From Bordetella genomosp. 9 (lineage in GTDB: Bacteria; Pseudomonadota; Gammaproteobacteria; Burkholderiales; Burkholderiaceae_B), in NCBI RefSeq assembly GCF_002261425.1, contig NZ_NEVJ01000001.1:682001-746000 (forward strand): a stretch of DNA of 64,000 bases, written 5' to 3'. The translations under genes were made by a program, and so were the position numbers. Shown piece by piece: positions 53,177 to 61,261 of this stretch (position 1 is its first letter; every line of letters begins with the position of its first letter). The notes under the pieces were generated by a model, which was not told where the DNA came from, did no database searches, and saw only the letters and a program-made list of their open reading frames with translations.

Positions 53177-54258
53177 AGAAAGTCAGCGTGGAATGCCGCG
53201 GCATCTGCCTTTCCTACGGCAAGACCGAAGTCCTGAAGGATTTGAACCTGCACATCGAGCCCGGCGAGTTCTTCGCGCTGCTGGGGCCGTCCGGATCGGG
53301 CAAGTCCACCCTGCTGCGGCTGATCGCGGGTTTCAACCAGCATGCGCGCGGGCAGTTGCTGGTCGACGGGCAGGACGTGACCGGCGTGCCGCCCTGGCGC
53401 CGCAACATCGGCATGGTGTTCCAGAACTACGCCCTGTGGCCGCACATGACGGTGCGCGATAACGTCGCCTTCGGCCTGGTCGAGCGCCACCTGCCGCGCG
53501 CCGAGGTGCGCGAACGCACCGAGGCCGCGCTGGCGCTGGTGGGCCTGTCCCAGTACGCCGGCCGCCGCCCGAACGAGCTGTCCGGCGGCCAGCAGCAGCG
53601 CGTCGCACTCGCGCGCACCATCGTCATCGAACCGGCGGTCCTGCTGCTGGACGAACCGCTGTCCAACCTGGACAAGAAGCTGCGGGTGCAGATGCGGCGC
53701 GAACTGCTGGCGCTGCAGCGCCGGCTGGGCATCACCACGATCTTCGTCACGCACGACCAGGAAGAAGCCATGACCACCGCCGACCGCATGGCGGTGCTCG
53801 ATCATGGCGTGCTGCAACAGATCGGCGCGCCGCACACGCTGTTCGATTTCCCGGTCAACGGCTTCGTCGCCAACTTCGTCGGCACCATGAATGTGCTGGA
53901 GGGCACCGTCAAGGAACGCAGCAGCCGCAGCGTCACCCTGGCGGTCGATGGCGTGGGCGATCTGCACATGCCCGTGCAGGGCGAGGTGCCCGCCGGCGCC
54001 CGGCTGGCGGCCAGCTTCCGGCCGCACGTGGTGCGGATCGATATGGCCGGCGGCAACACCGACACGCGTTATCTCTGGCTGGCCGGCGTGGTGCGGGGCA
54101 GCGAGTTCCAGGGCGAGTTCACGCGCTACCAGGTACAGGTCGGTGAGCGGACGATCACCGCCGACCGGGCGCATCTGGCCGGGCTCTCCATCTTCCAGCC
54201 CGGTGCCCCGGTCGCTGTGGGCGTCGAGCCCGGCCAGATCCGCCTGCTGGCCGCCTGA
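53173..54258 (+). CDS. ABC transporter ATPase (FbpC/PotA type)
   Basis: This 361-residue ATPase has Walker A GPSGSGKST at 38-46, signature LSGGQQQRVALARTI, Walker B VLLLDEPLSNLD, switch His in VTHDQEEAM and a C-terminal TOBE domain (about 285-360) that often regulates transport. It completes the three-gene importer. Confidence 0.92.
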   Translation: MKKVSVECRGICLSYGKTEVLKDLNLHIEPGEFFALLGPSGSGKSTLLRLIAGFNQHARGQLLVDGQDVTGVPPWRRNIGMVFQNYALWPHMTVRDNVAFGLVERHLPRAEVRERTEAALALVGLSQYAGRRPNELSGGQQQRVALARTIVIEPAVLLLDEPLSNLDKKLRVQMRRELLALQRRLGITTIFVTHDQEEAMTTADRMAVLDHGVLQQIGAPHTLFDFPVNGFVANFVGTMNVLEGTVKERSSRSVTLAVDGVGDLHMPVQGEVPAGARLAASFRPHVVRIDMAGGNTDTRYLWLAGVVRGSEFQGEFTRYQVQVGERTITADRAHLAGLSIFQPGAPVAVGVEPGQIRLLAA

Positions 54259-54322
54259 GCGGCGGGCGGGCAAAACCCGGATTACCATGGCGTCACATCA
54301 CCCAGCTTCTCAGGAGTCGAAC

Positions 54323-54619
54323 ATGTCTGAAAACCGGTTGGCGGCGGATAAGCGCCTGGATATCGCGATGGCGAAGGGACGCGAGCGTTTGCTGGCGGCG
54401 GAGCCCGAGCTGGCGCGCAACGCGGACGCCAGGGCGACGGAGAAGGCGGGCGCGGCAAGCGAGCGGCGCATGGAGCTTTACGAAGCCGAGATCGAGCAGG
54501 AGATCGCCGACTACGCGAAATCCCAGGGCGTCGACGAGCTGGATATGCTGGTGCGGCTGGGCGTCGATTCCGAGGAAGAAGCGCGCGAGCTGATCGCGCT
54601 GCGCCGCTCGCGTCAGTGA
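54323..54619 (+). CDS. Small charged protein of unknown function
   Basis: This 98-residue, strongly charged, all-helical protein (MAKGRERLLAAEPELARNAD, ERRMELYEAEIEQEIADYAK) has a clear CAGGAG ribosome site. It lacks a signal or membrane segment. The last third (DELDMLVRLGVDSEEEARELIALRR) resembles a small helical adaptor. I do not recognise the family. It is 64 bases after the ATPase gene and converges on the GntR gene. Confidence 0.65.
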   Translation: MSENRLAADKRLDIAMAKGRERLLAAEPELARNADARATEKAGAASERRMELYEAEIEQEIADYAKSQGVDELDMLVRLGVDSEEEARELIALRRSRQ

Positions 54620-54636
54620 TCCCGCGCTCGTTCGCC

Positions 54637-55398
54637 TCAGTGATCCTGCATCAATAGCTGCCGCTCGTTGGGCGGCACATAGGCGTGCTGGAAGTAGATG
54701 GCCTGGCCGCTCTGGTCGGCCGCCACGATGTCCAGCCGCACGCCCACCGTATTGCGCGGCAGCTTCAAGGCTTGCACCACGAAGCCCGGGAGTTTGCTGA
54801 CGCTCATGCGCTCGGTGTAGGACGCCGTCGGTTGGCCGTACCTGCGCGAGAGCAGGTCCTTGAAACTGACGTCGTTCAGCTTGGCCGCCTCTATCGTGAC
54901 CAGCTCCGGAAAGCGCACGCCACAGAAATAGATCTGCACATAGAGCGAGAATTCGTTGTTGATCGAAAACTCGCGGTCGATGCAGACTACCTTTTCGCTT
55001 TGCAGCAGGTCGCCCCACGGGCCGTCTTCATTGACCGTGTAGCGCTTCAGGACGCGGGTGTAGATGGGCAGGATGCCTTCACCCGTATCGTCGATGAACC
55101 TGAAATGCTGGAACGGCCCGCTCATCGGATACCTGCGCTTGGCGACGTAGGTGCCCGAACCGTGCCGCCTGACGAGGATTCCTTCGTCGACCAGCATCCG
55201 CAACGCACGCTGCACGGTGCCCAGGCTCAGGCCGGCGGCTTCCACCAGCACGTCTTCGGCCGGCAACTGATCGCCGGCTTCCCAGCTGCCCGCGGCGATT
55301 TCCTGCGCCAGGGCGTTCTTGAACTGCAGATATTTCGGAAGGCCATCGGGGCCGGCGAGCTTGATCCGGGGCAAGGTGCGGGGCGTGTTCTTCGGCAT
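54637..55398 (-). CDS. GntR-family (HutC/UTRA) transcriptional regulator
   Basis: This 253-residue regulator has a winged helix at about 20-86 (AGDQLPAEDVLVEAAGLSLGTVQRALRMLVDEG and GSGTYVAKR) and a UTRA effector domain at about 105-245. UTRA proteins sense sugars, amino acids or organic acids. It is divergent from the enolase-superfamily operon, and the 18-base palindrome at 55516-55533 between them is its probable operator. Confidence 0.9.
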   Translation of the reverse strand: MPKNTPRTLPRIKLAGPDGLPKYLQFKNALAQEIAAGSWEAGDQLPAEDVLVEAAGLSLGTVQRALRMLVDEGILVRRHGSGTYVAKRRYPMSGPFQHFRFIDDTGEGILPIYTRVLKRYTVNEDGPWGDLLQSEKVVCIDREFSINNEFSLYVQIYFCGVRFPELVTIEAAKLNDVSFKDLLSRRYGQPTASYTERMSVSKLPGFVVQALKLPRNTVGVRLDIVAADQSGQAIYFQHAYVPPNERQLLMQDH

Positions 55399-55515
55399 CG
55401 CGACAGTTTATCTCCAAGCAAATGCGGGCAGTGGCGCGCCATGCTCCCGCCTCCCGGCGTCCCGACCTTCTGCGCCCGCGAAACCGTTGACAGGGTCCAT
55501 GATTTGCAAGACACT

Positions 55516-55533
55516 TAGTCCTGTATAGGACTA
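55516..55533. promoter_or_regulatory. TAGTCCT-GTAT-AGGACTA palindrome, putative GntR operator
   Basis: Perfect seven-base arms flank a four-base centre in the 170-base divergent region between the GntR gene and the enolase operon, 36 bases before the latter. AT-rich sequence (TATAGGACTATAGCA) overlaps it and could provide a -10 box. Size and symmetry suit HutC-type GntR proteins. Confidence 0.7.
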
Positions 55534-55568
55534 TAGCACTTGCATTTTCCACCATGGACGGACTTCCT

Positions 55569-56678
55569 ATGAAAATAATCGACGTCAGCCTCACCCTGTT
55601 CGCCTGGGACGACATTCCCCCCACCAGCTACGCCGCCCACACCGGCAAGTTCGCCGGCTCCAGCAAAATCGGGCTGCTGAAGATCGAAACCGACGAAGGC
55701 ATCACCGGCCACGCCTTCCTGGGCTCGGCCTACTACGGCGCGGACCTGGACGGCCCCAACCTGATCAAGTACCTGAAGCCCATCCTGGTGGGGCAGAACC
55801 CGCTGGACCGCGAACGCCTGAACCAGGCGCTATGGCGTCGTTCCCGCACGACCACCGTGCGTACGATCGGCGCCTGCGACGTCGCGCTGTGGGACATCTG
55901 CGGCAAGGCGGCGGGCATGCCCATCCATCGCCTGCTGGGTTCTTTCCGCGACCGCGTCAAGGCCTATGCCAGCTCGATGATCCTGGACAGCGCCGAGGCC
56001 TACGCCGAAGAGGCGCAGCACTACAAGTCGCTGAACTGGGCCGCCTACAAGATCCATCCGCCGCACCCCTGGCAGGAAGACATCAAGGTGTGCGAAGCCG
56101 TGCGCAAGGCGGTGGGTGACGATTACCTGGTCATGCTGGACGCCGCGTGGAGCTACCAGTATCCGGAAGCCGTCCGCGTCGGCCGCGCGCTGCAGGACCT
56201 GAACTACTACTGGTACGAAGATCCCCTGCACGATGCCGACGTCTACAACTACGTGAAGCTGAAGCAGCAGCTGCACATTCCGCTCATGGCGACGGAATTC
56301 CCGGCCGCCGGCCTGGATTCGTATGCGCCCTGGGTGCTGCAGCAGGCCACGGACTTCCTGCGCGGCGACGTCGCGCTCAAGGGCGGTATCACCACCATGA
56401 TGAAGACCGCCCATCTGGCCGAGTCCTTCCGCATGAACTACGAAGTCCACCATGGCGGAAACTCGCTGAACAACGTGGCGGGCCTGCACGTCATCATGGC
56501 ATTGAAGAACACCGAATTCTTCGAAGTGCTGCTGCCGGACGGCGCGCAGAAGTACGGACTGGCGAAGGACATCCATGCGGATGCCGACGGCTACGTGTAT
56601 GCGCCCACCGAGCCCGGCCTGGGCGCGGAAATCGACTTTGACCTGATCAAACGGAAACAGGTCGCGGTCCTGTCATAG
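55569..56678 (+). CDS. Enolase-superfamily (mandelate racemase/MLE) protein 1
   Basis: This 369-residue protein has an N-terminal capping domain and a TIM barrel. Metal ligands are D191 (MLDAAWSY), E217 (YEDPLHD) and E243 (ATEFPAAG). Catalytic candidates are K161 or H163 in AYKIHPP and H294/H295 in EVHHGGN. It departs from the KxK motif of dipeptide epimerases and muconate enzymes, so an acid-sugar dehydratase or racemase is likely. ATG at 55569 gives the usual MKI start; one five codons earlier is possible. It leads the operon. Confidence 0.88.
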   Translation: MKIIDVSLTLFAWDDIPPTSYAAHTGKFAGSSKIGLLKIETDEGITGHAFLGSAYYGADLDGPNLIKYLKPILVGQNPLDRERLNQALWRRSRTTTVRTIGACDVALWDICGKAAGMPIHRLLGSFRDRVKAYASSMILDSAEAYAEEAQHYKSLNWAAYKIHPPHPWQEDIKVCEAVRKAVGDDYLVMLDAAWSYQYPEAVRVGRALQDLNYYWYEDPLHDADVYNYVKLKQQLHIPLMATEFPAAGLDSYAPWVLQQATDFLRGDVALKGGITTMMKTAHLAESFRMNYEVHHGGNSLNNVAGLHVIMALKNTEFFEVLLPDGAQKYGLAKDIHADADGYVYAPTEPGLGAEIDFDLIKRKQVAVLS

Positions 56679-56711
56679 GCGTCCATCGCCAAGAGGAAAC
56701 AGGAGGAAGAC

Positions 56712-57680
56712 ATGAAAAATTCGATAAGAAGCATCCTGGCAGGACTGACTACCGCACTGACGCTCTGCGCGACGAGCGCGGGAGCGGCGTACCCCGACCA
56801 CAATATCAACATCGTGGTGCCGTTCTCCGCGGGCGGCAGCACCGATATCGTGGCGCGCATCCTGGCGCAGGGCCTGACCAAGGCCATGGGCCAGCCCGTG
56901 GTGGTGGAAAACAAGCCGGGCGCCAGCGGCAACATCGCCGGCGACTACGTGGCGCGGTCCGCTCCGGACGGCTACACCCTGTTCATGGGGACCAGCACGT
57001 CGATCGCCAACATCACGCTGTTCAAGAAGCTGCCCTTCGACATCATGAAGGACTTCACGGCCGTATCGCAGATCGCCAATACGCCGCTGGTGCTGGTCGC
57101 CAACAACAGCCTGCCGGTCGACGACGTCGCCGGACTGATCAAGCTGGCCAAGCAGAAGCCGGGCCAGTTGAACTACGGTTCCGGCGGTCCGGGCACGTCG
57201 CAGCACCTGGGCGGCGTGATGTTCGCAAAGATGGCCAAGGTGGAAATGACCCACGTGCCCTACAAGGGCGCGGCGCCGGCCATGTCCGACCTGATCGGCG
57301 GCAATATCCAGATCATGTTCGCGCCTTTGATCGACGCGCTCACCTTCATCCGCGCCGGCAAGGTCAAGGCGCTGGGCATCACGACCGCCAAGGCGGCGCC
57401 CCAGGTCCCCGACGTGCCGCCCATCGCCAACACGCTGCCCGGCTTCGATATCGCCACCTGGAACGCGGTGTTCGTGCCGGCCAAGACGCCGCCGGCGGTC
57501 GTGGAGGTCCTGGCCAGGCATATCGTCGAAGTCACCCGCAGCCCGGAAATGCGCAAGGCCATCGAGAACCAGGGGTCGGAAGCGGTGGGCAGCACGCCCG
57601 CTGAGTTCAAGGCCTTCCTGGATCGCGAAGCGGTCCTGTGGAAAGACCTGGTGCAGACCTCCGGCGCGTCCGCCGACTGA
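56712..57680 (+). CDS. Bug/TctC-family periplasmic solute receptor
   Basis: This 322-residue receptor has a signal peptide ending near residue 25 (TSAGA-AYPDHN). Signatures are VVPFSAGGSTDIVARI and ENKPGASGNIAGDYVA, both canonical. GAGGAAG precedes the ATG. Placement between two enolase-superfamily genes points to a sugar acid or hydroxy-dicarboxylate ligand. Confidence 0.92.
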   Translation: MKNSIRSILAGLTTALTLCATSAGAAYPDHNINIVVPFSAGGSTDIVARILAQGLTKAMGQPVVVENKPGASGNIAGDYVARSAPDGYTLFMGTSTSIANITLFKKLPFDIMKDFTAVSQIANTPLVLVANNSLPVDDVAGLIKLAKQKPGQLNYGSGGPGTSQHLGGVMFAKMAKVEMTHVPYKGAAPAMSDLIGGNIQIMFAPLIDALTFIRAGKVKALGITTAKAAPQVPDVPPIANTLPGFDIATWNAVFVPAKTPPAVVEVLARHIVEVTRSPEMRKAIENQGSEAVGSTPAEFKAFLDREAVLWKDLVQTSGASAD

Positions 57681-57700
57681 ACGAACCGGAGCTGATCGTC

Positions 57701-58594
57701 ATGCGCTTCATTACCTTCGAGCACCAAGGCCGCGCACGGGCCGGCGTACTGCTTGATTCCGGTGCCGCCGGCGGCCGGTCGGCGGCCCTGATCGACGGGG
57801 CGCATCCGGACCGCCCGCCGCCGCTGCGCGCGTTGGAGCCGTCCATGATGGCCTGGATAGAGCATGGCCTGGTCGACTTGTCGCTGGCGCTGAAGCCGCT
57901 GTCGCCGGCGCCGGCATGCCTGCTGCCGCTGGCGGACGTGCGGCTGCTGGCGCCCTTGCCGAATCCCGGGAAGATCGTCGGCGCCGCCTTCAATTACCTG
58001 GACGCGCTGGCGGTCGGCAATCGGCCGGTGCCCGAAGAACCCATCATCTTCGTCAAGTCGCGCCGGACGGTGGTGGGGCCGGATGCGCCCGTCAGGCTGG
58101 CGCCGGGCAACCAGGTGACCTACGAAGCGGAACTGGCGGCCATCATCGGCAAGCCGGCCCTGAAGGCCGACCGCGACGCCGCCCACGCGCATGTATGCGG
58201 GTACGCCATCTTCAACGACGTCAGCTACAGCAATATGGTGCGCGAGGATTGCGGTTTCGTGCGCGGCAAGAGCCAGCCGACCACGGGGCCGCTGGGGCCG
58301 TGGATCGTGTCGGCCGACGACGTGGCCGATCCGCACGATCTGTCCGTCGAACTGGAGGTCGACGGCGTCTCGCTGCAATCGTCCAGCACGTCGCGCATGC
58401 TGTTCCGCATCGACCGGCTGGTCGAGTATGCATCGGAGCGGATGCCGCTCGATCCGGGCGACATCATCGCCACCGGCACGCCTGCCGGGGTGGCCGCCAA
58501 CCACGTGCCGCCCGCGTGGCTGCGGCACGGCCAGCGCCTGACAATACGCATCGACGGCCTGGGCGAACTCAGCAATCCTGTCGTGGAGTTGTAG
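57701..58594 (+). CDS. Fumarylacetoacetate hydrolase-family enzyme
   Basis: This 297-residue FAH-fold protein has a metal site in NQVTYEAELAAIIGK and the closing PGDIIATGTPAGVA. Within an enolase/2-hydroxyacid-dehydrogenase operon it most resembles the role of 2,4-diketo-3-deoxy-acid hydrolases, which split diketo sugar acids into pyruvate and a hydroxyacid. The other FAH gene in the window (22848) sits in a different pathway context. GGAG lies nine bases before the ATG. Confidence 0.87.
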   Translation: MRFITFEHQGRARAGVLLDSGAAGGRSAALIDGAHPDRPPPLRALEPSMMAWIEHGLVDLSLALKPLSPAPACLLPLADVRLLAPLPNPGKIVGAAFNYLDALAVGNRPVPEEPIIFVKSRRTVVGPDAPVRLAPGNQVTYEAELAAIIGKPALKADRDAAHAHVCGYAIFNDVSYSNMVREDCGFVRGKSQPTTGPLGPWIVSADDVADPHDLSVELEVDGVSLQSSSTSRMLFRIDRLVEYASERMPLDPGDIIATGTPAGVAANHVPPAWLRHGQRLTIRIDGLGELSNPVVEL

Positions 58595-58598
58595 AACT

Positions 58599-59555
58599 AT
58601 GGCTGCGGACCTGCCCGTCGTCCTGTTGACCGACGCCATCCAGGCGGACGAACATGCGCGCCTGGCGCGGCATGCCCGGGTGGTGGTCGCGCCGGACGCG
58701 CGTGCCGACACCCTGCGCGGACTGATCGCGGACGCCGACGTGCTGGTGGTTCGCTCCAGGCTGCCCGAGGATATCTTCGACCACCAGACGCGGCTGAAGG
58801 GCGTCGTGCGCCACGGTGTCGGCGTCGACCTGATCCCGATGCGGCAGGCCGATGCGCTGAAGATTCCCGTGGCCAATATGCCGGGTTCGAATACCGCGTC
58901 GGTGGTGGAGTATTGCGTGAACGCGATGTTCCACCTGTACCGGAATATGCAGGCGCTGGCGTTACGCGGTCCTTCCGACTGGAACGACAGGCGCGCGCAG
59001 GCCGACCGTACCCTGGAACTGCACGAGCGCACGCTGGGCATCGTGGGCGTGGGCACGATAGGGAGCGCCCTGGCGAAGGTCGCGCTTGCCCTGGGCATGA
59101 AGGTGATCGGCCTGACGCGGCGGCCTGACAGCCTGCCCGCCGGCGTGGCTCCGGCCAACAAGGCGGATCTGTTCGCGCGGGCGGACGTGGTGGTGCTGGC
59201 CTGTCCGCTGACGCCCGATACGCGCGGCATGGTGGATGCCGCGACCCTGGCCGCGATGAAGCCGGACGCGGTGTTGATCAATGTGTCGCGCGGACCGGTG
59301 GTCGATACCGCGGCCCTGCTGCAGGCCCTGCAGAACGGCCGCCTGGGCGGCGCGGCGCTGGACGTGCATGACGTTCAGCCTATCCCGGAAGGCCTGTATC
59401 CGACGGCGCTGCCCCGCCTGCTGCTGACGCCGCACGTCGCCGGCATCACGCGGTCCAGCATGACGCGCATGAGCCGCGGCACCGTGGATGAAGTGCTGCG
59501 CCTCTTGCGTGGCGAACGTTACGCCAACCTGGTGAACCCGCAGATATACGACTGA
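58599..59555 (+). CDS. D-2-hydroxyacid dehydrogenase, atypical active site
   Basis: This 318-residue NAD(P)-dependent dehydrogenase has Rossmann motif GIVGVGTIGSA at 147-157, catalytic R231 in NVSRGPVVD and H279 in LLTPHVAGI. The usual catalytic Glu (in the DVFxxEP motif) is replaced by Q260 in DVHDVQP. The enzyme may thus be altered in mechanism or specificity, although the Arg and His are kept. It starts four bases after the FAH stop and likely oxidises or reduces a 2-oxo/2-hydroxy acid of the pathway. Confidence 0.88.
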   Translation: MAADLPVVLLTDAIQADEHARLARHARVVVAPDARADTLRGLIADADVLVVRSRLPEDIFDHQTRLKGVVRHGVGVDLIPMRQADALKIPVANMPGSNTASVVEYCVNAMFHLYRNMQALALRGPSDWNDRRAQADRTLELHERTLGIVGVGTIGSALAKVALALGMKVIGLTRRPDSLPAGVAPANKADLFARADVVVLACPLTPDTRGMVDAATLAAMKPDAVLINVSRGPVVDTAALLQALQNGRLGGAALDVHDVQPIPEGLYPTALPRLLLTPHVAGITRSSMTRMSRGTVDEVLRLLRGERYANLVNPQIYD

Positions 59556-59561
59556 CTGATC

Positions 59562-60704
59562 ATGAAAATCCGAGACATACGCGCGTATCCGATCTCCGTA
59601 CCTGTTCCTCCCGACAAGTCCGTGACGCTGGGCATAGGCCGCAGCGTCAAGCGCGATGCGGTGCTGGTGCGCGTGGACACCGACGACGGACTGGTGGGCT
59701 GGGGCGAAGCGCATCATGGACGCTGCCCCGGCGCCATCGCCAGGCTGATCGATACGACGATGCGCGAACTGGTGCTGGGGATGGACGCGATGGACGTGTC
59801 CGGCGTGTGGGCGCGCGTCCACAAGATGCAGATCGGCAGCCATGGCATGGGCACCGCGGCGGCCCTGGCGCTCAGCGGCCTGGACCTGGCGCTGTGGGAC
59901 ATACGGTGCCAGGTGACGCAGTTGCCGCTGCATACGCTGCTCGGGGGCAGGAACCGCTCGATCAAGGCCTACGCCGGCGGCATCTCGCTGGGTTACCAGG
60001 CGCCCGAATCGCTGGCCGATGAAGCCAGGCGCTATGTGGAGCAGGGCTATCGCGCGGTCAAGCTGCGTGTCGGGGATACGGTCGCCCGCGACATCGCCAG
60101 GGTGGCGGCGGTGCGTGCGGCGCTGGGCGACGATGTCGATATCCTGGTCGACGCGAATACCAGCTACACGCTGGACGACGTCAGGCGGGTGTTGCCAGCC
60201 TACGACGAATTGAACGTCGGCTGGCTGGAAGAACCTTTTCCCGCGGCCGACCTGGCCTTGTACGTCCGCGCCGCCCGCCTGGGCCGCACGCCGCTGGCGG
60301 CGGGCGAAAACCATTACACCCGCTTCGAGTTCGATCCGCTGCTCGCGTCCGAGTCCATCGGCTTCGCGCAGCCGGATCTGTCCAAGACCGGCGGCATCAC
60401 CGAATCCCTGAAGATCGCCGCCCTGGCCGGCGCACGCCGCACGAGCATCAATCCGCACACGTCCGCCACCGCGATCAACATGGCGACGTCGATCAGCTTT
60501 CTGTGCGCGATCGACAATCCCGGCTACTTCGAAGCCGACCTGACCCCCTACAACCCTTTCCGCGACGACATGACCGACCGTCCGCCCTATGTCCTGGACG
60601 CCGACGGCTGCGTCCAGGCGCTGGACGGCGTCGGCATAGGCCTGCGCCTGGACGACGCCTTCATCGCCGCCCACCCGCTGATCGAAGGGCCCTGCTACGT
60701 CTAG
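59562..60704 (+). CDS. Enolase-superfamily (mandelate racemase/MLE) protein 2
   Basis: This 380-residue protein has metal ligands D198 (LVDANTSY), E224 (WLEEPFP) and E249 (AGENHY), a basic pair K167-x-R169 in AVKLRVG and H299 in INPHTSATAIN. The K-x-R/H arrangement is the mandelate-racemase or acid-sugar-dehydratase type, distinct from protein 1 of the same operon. It begins six bases after the dehydrogenase. Its last four bases overlap the stop of the convergent NTF2-like gene (CTAG). Confidence 0.9.
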   Translation: MKIRDIRAYPISVPVPPDKSVTLGIGRSVKRDAVLVRVDTDDGLVGWGEAHHGRCPGAIARLIDTTMRELVLGMDAMDVSGVWARVHKMQIGSHGMGTAAALALSGLDLALWDIRCQVTQLPLHTLLGGRNRSIKAYAGGISLGYQAPESLADEARRYVEQGYRAVKLRVGDTVARDIARVAAVRAALGDDVDILVDANTSYTLDDVRRVLPAYDELNVGWLEEPFPAADLALYVRAARLGRTPLAAGENHYTRFEFDPLLASESIGFAQPDLSKTGGITESLKIAALAGARRTSINPHTSATAINMATSISFLCAIDNPGYFEADLTPYNPFRDDMTDRPPYVLDADGCVQALDGVGIGLRLDDAFIAAHPLIEGPCYV

Positions 60705-61066
60705 GCGGGTAGGCGCGGCTCGCCCAGTGCGAATGAAGCGCGTTGAATCATGCCGTCGGCCACCTCGTAGATACAAAGCATCTCCATGCTGCCGACGCCC
60801 TCCGGGAAGTTGCGCGTGACCAGCTCCAGGTCCGTGACGAAGTTTCCCATCACCGTGCGCGCCAGTAAACGTGCATGCAGGTCCGGTTCGGCGAAGCGGG
60901 CGGCGAACCGCTCGCGCATGGCATCACGGCCTTTGGCCAGCAAGCCGCCGTGCAGCGCATACTGTTCGGCATCTGGAGCATAGGTCTGGATCAGAGCCTC
61001 CAGGTCCTTGGCGTTGTAGGCGTCCAATTGTTTTTGAACGACGGCAGCGGCGTATTCTTCTGTCAT
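60701..61066 (-). CDS. NTF2-like (SnoaL-type) protein
   Basis: This 121-residue cone-fold protein has an N-terminal helix and LIQTYAPDAEQYALHGG near 25-41, the KGRDAMRERFAARF segment, and a long C-terminal beta sheet (SMEMLCIYEVADGMIQRASFAL). It belongs to the steroid-isomerase-like domain class with no assigned reaction. It has a weak ribosome site. It is convergent with the enolase operon, sharing CTAG as both stops. Confidence 0.8.
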   Translation of the reverse strand: MTEEYAAAVVQKQLDAYNAKDLEALIQTYAPDAEQYALHGGLLAKGRDAMRERFAARFAEPDLHARLLARTVMGNFVTDLELVTRNFPEGVGSMEMLCIYEVADGMIQRASFALGEPRLPA

Positions 61067-61071
61067 AGTCG

Positions 61072-61148
61072 GCTTCGGCAAGTGGTCGGATTCGTAGCAT
61101 ACTTTGCTCGCAAGGGCGCCGGCGCCCGACCAGCTTCGGCAAGTTGTC
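61072..61148. repeat. Two 16-base direct repeats 61 bases apart
   Basis: GCTTCGGCAAGTGGTC (61072-61087) and GCTTCGGCAAGTTGTC (61133-61148) differ at one base. Between them is the perfect 14-base palindrome GGGCGCCGGCGCCC (61114-61127). They lie just upstream of the NTF2-like gene, in the divergent region before the esterase. They may be regulator half-sites or a duplication scar. Confidence 0.5.
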
Positions 61149-61261
61149 AGCTTGCTTGGCGTACGCTTTTTTGCGCGCGGCGTCCGGTGCCCGCGTCTCG
61201 CCTTCGCGCGCCGCATCGCGATGGCGCTGATTCCAATTATTAGAACGAACGAGACGACGCT

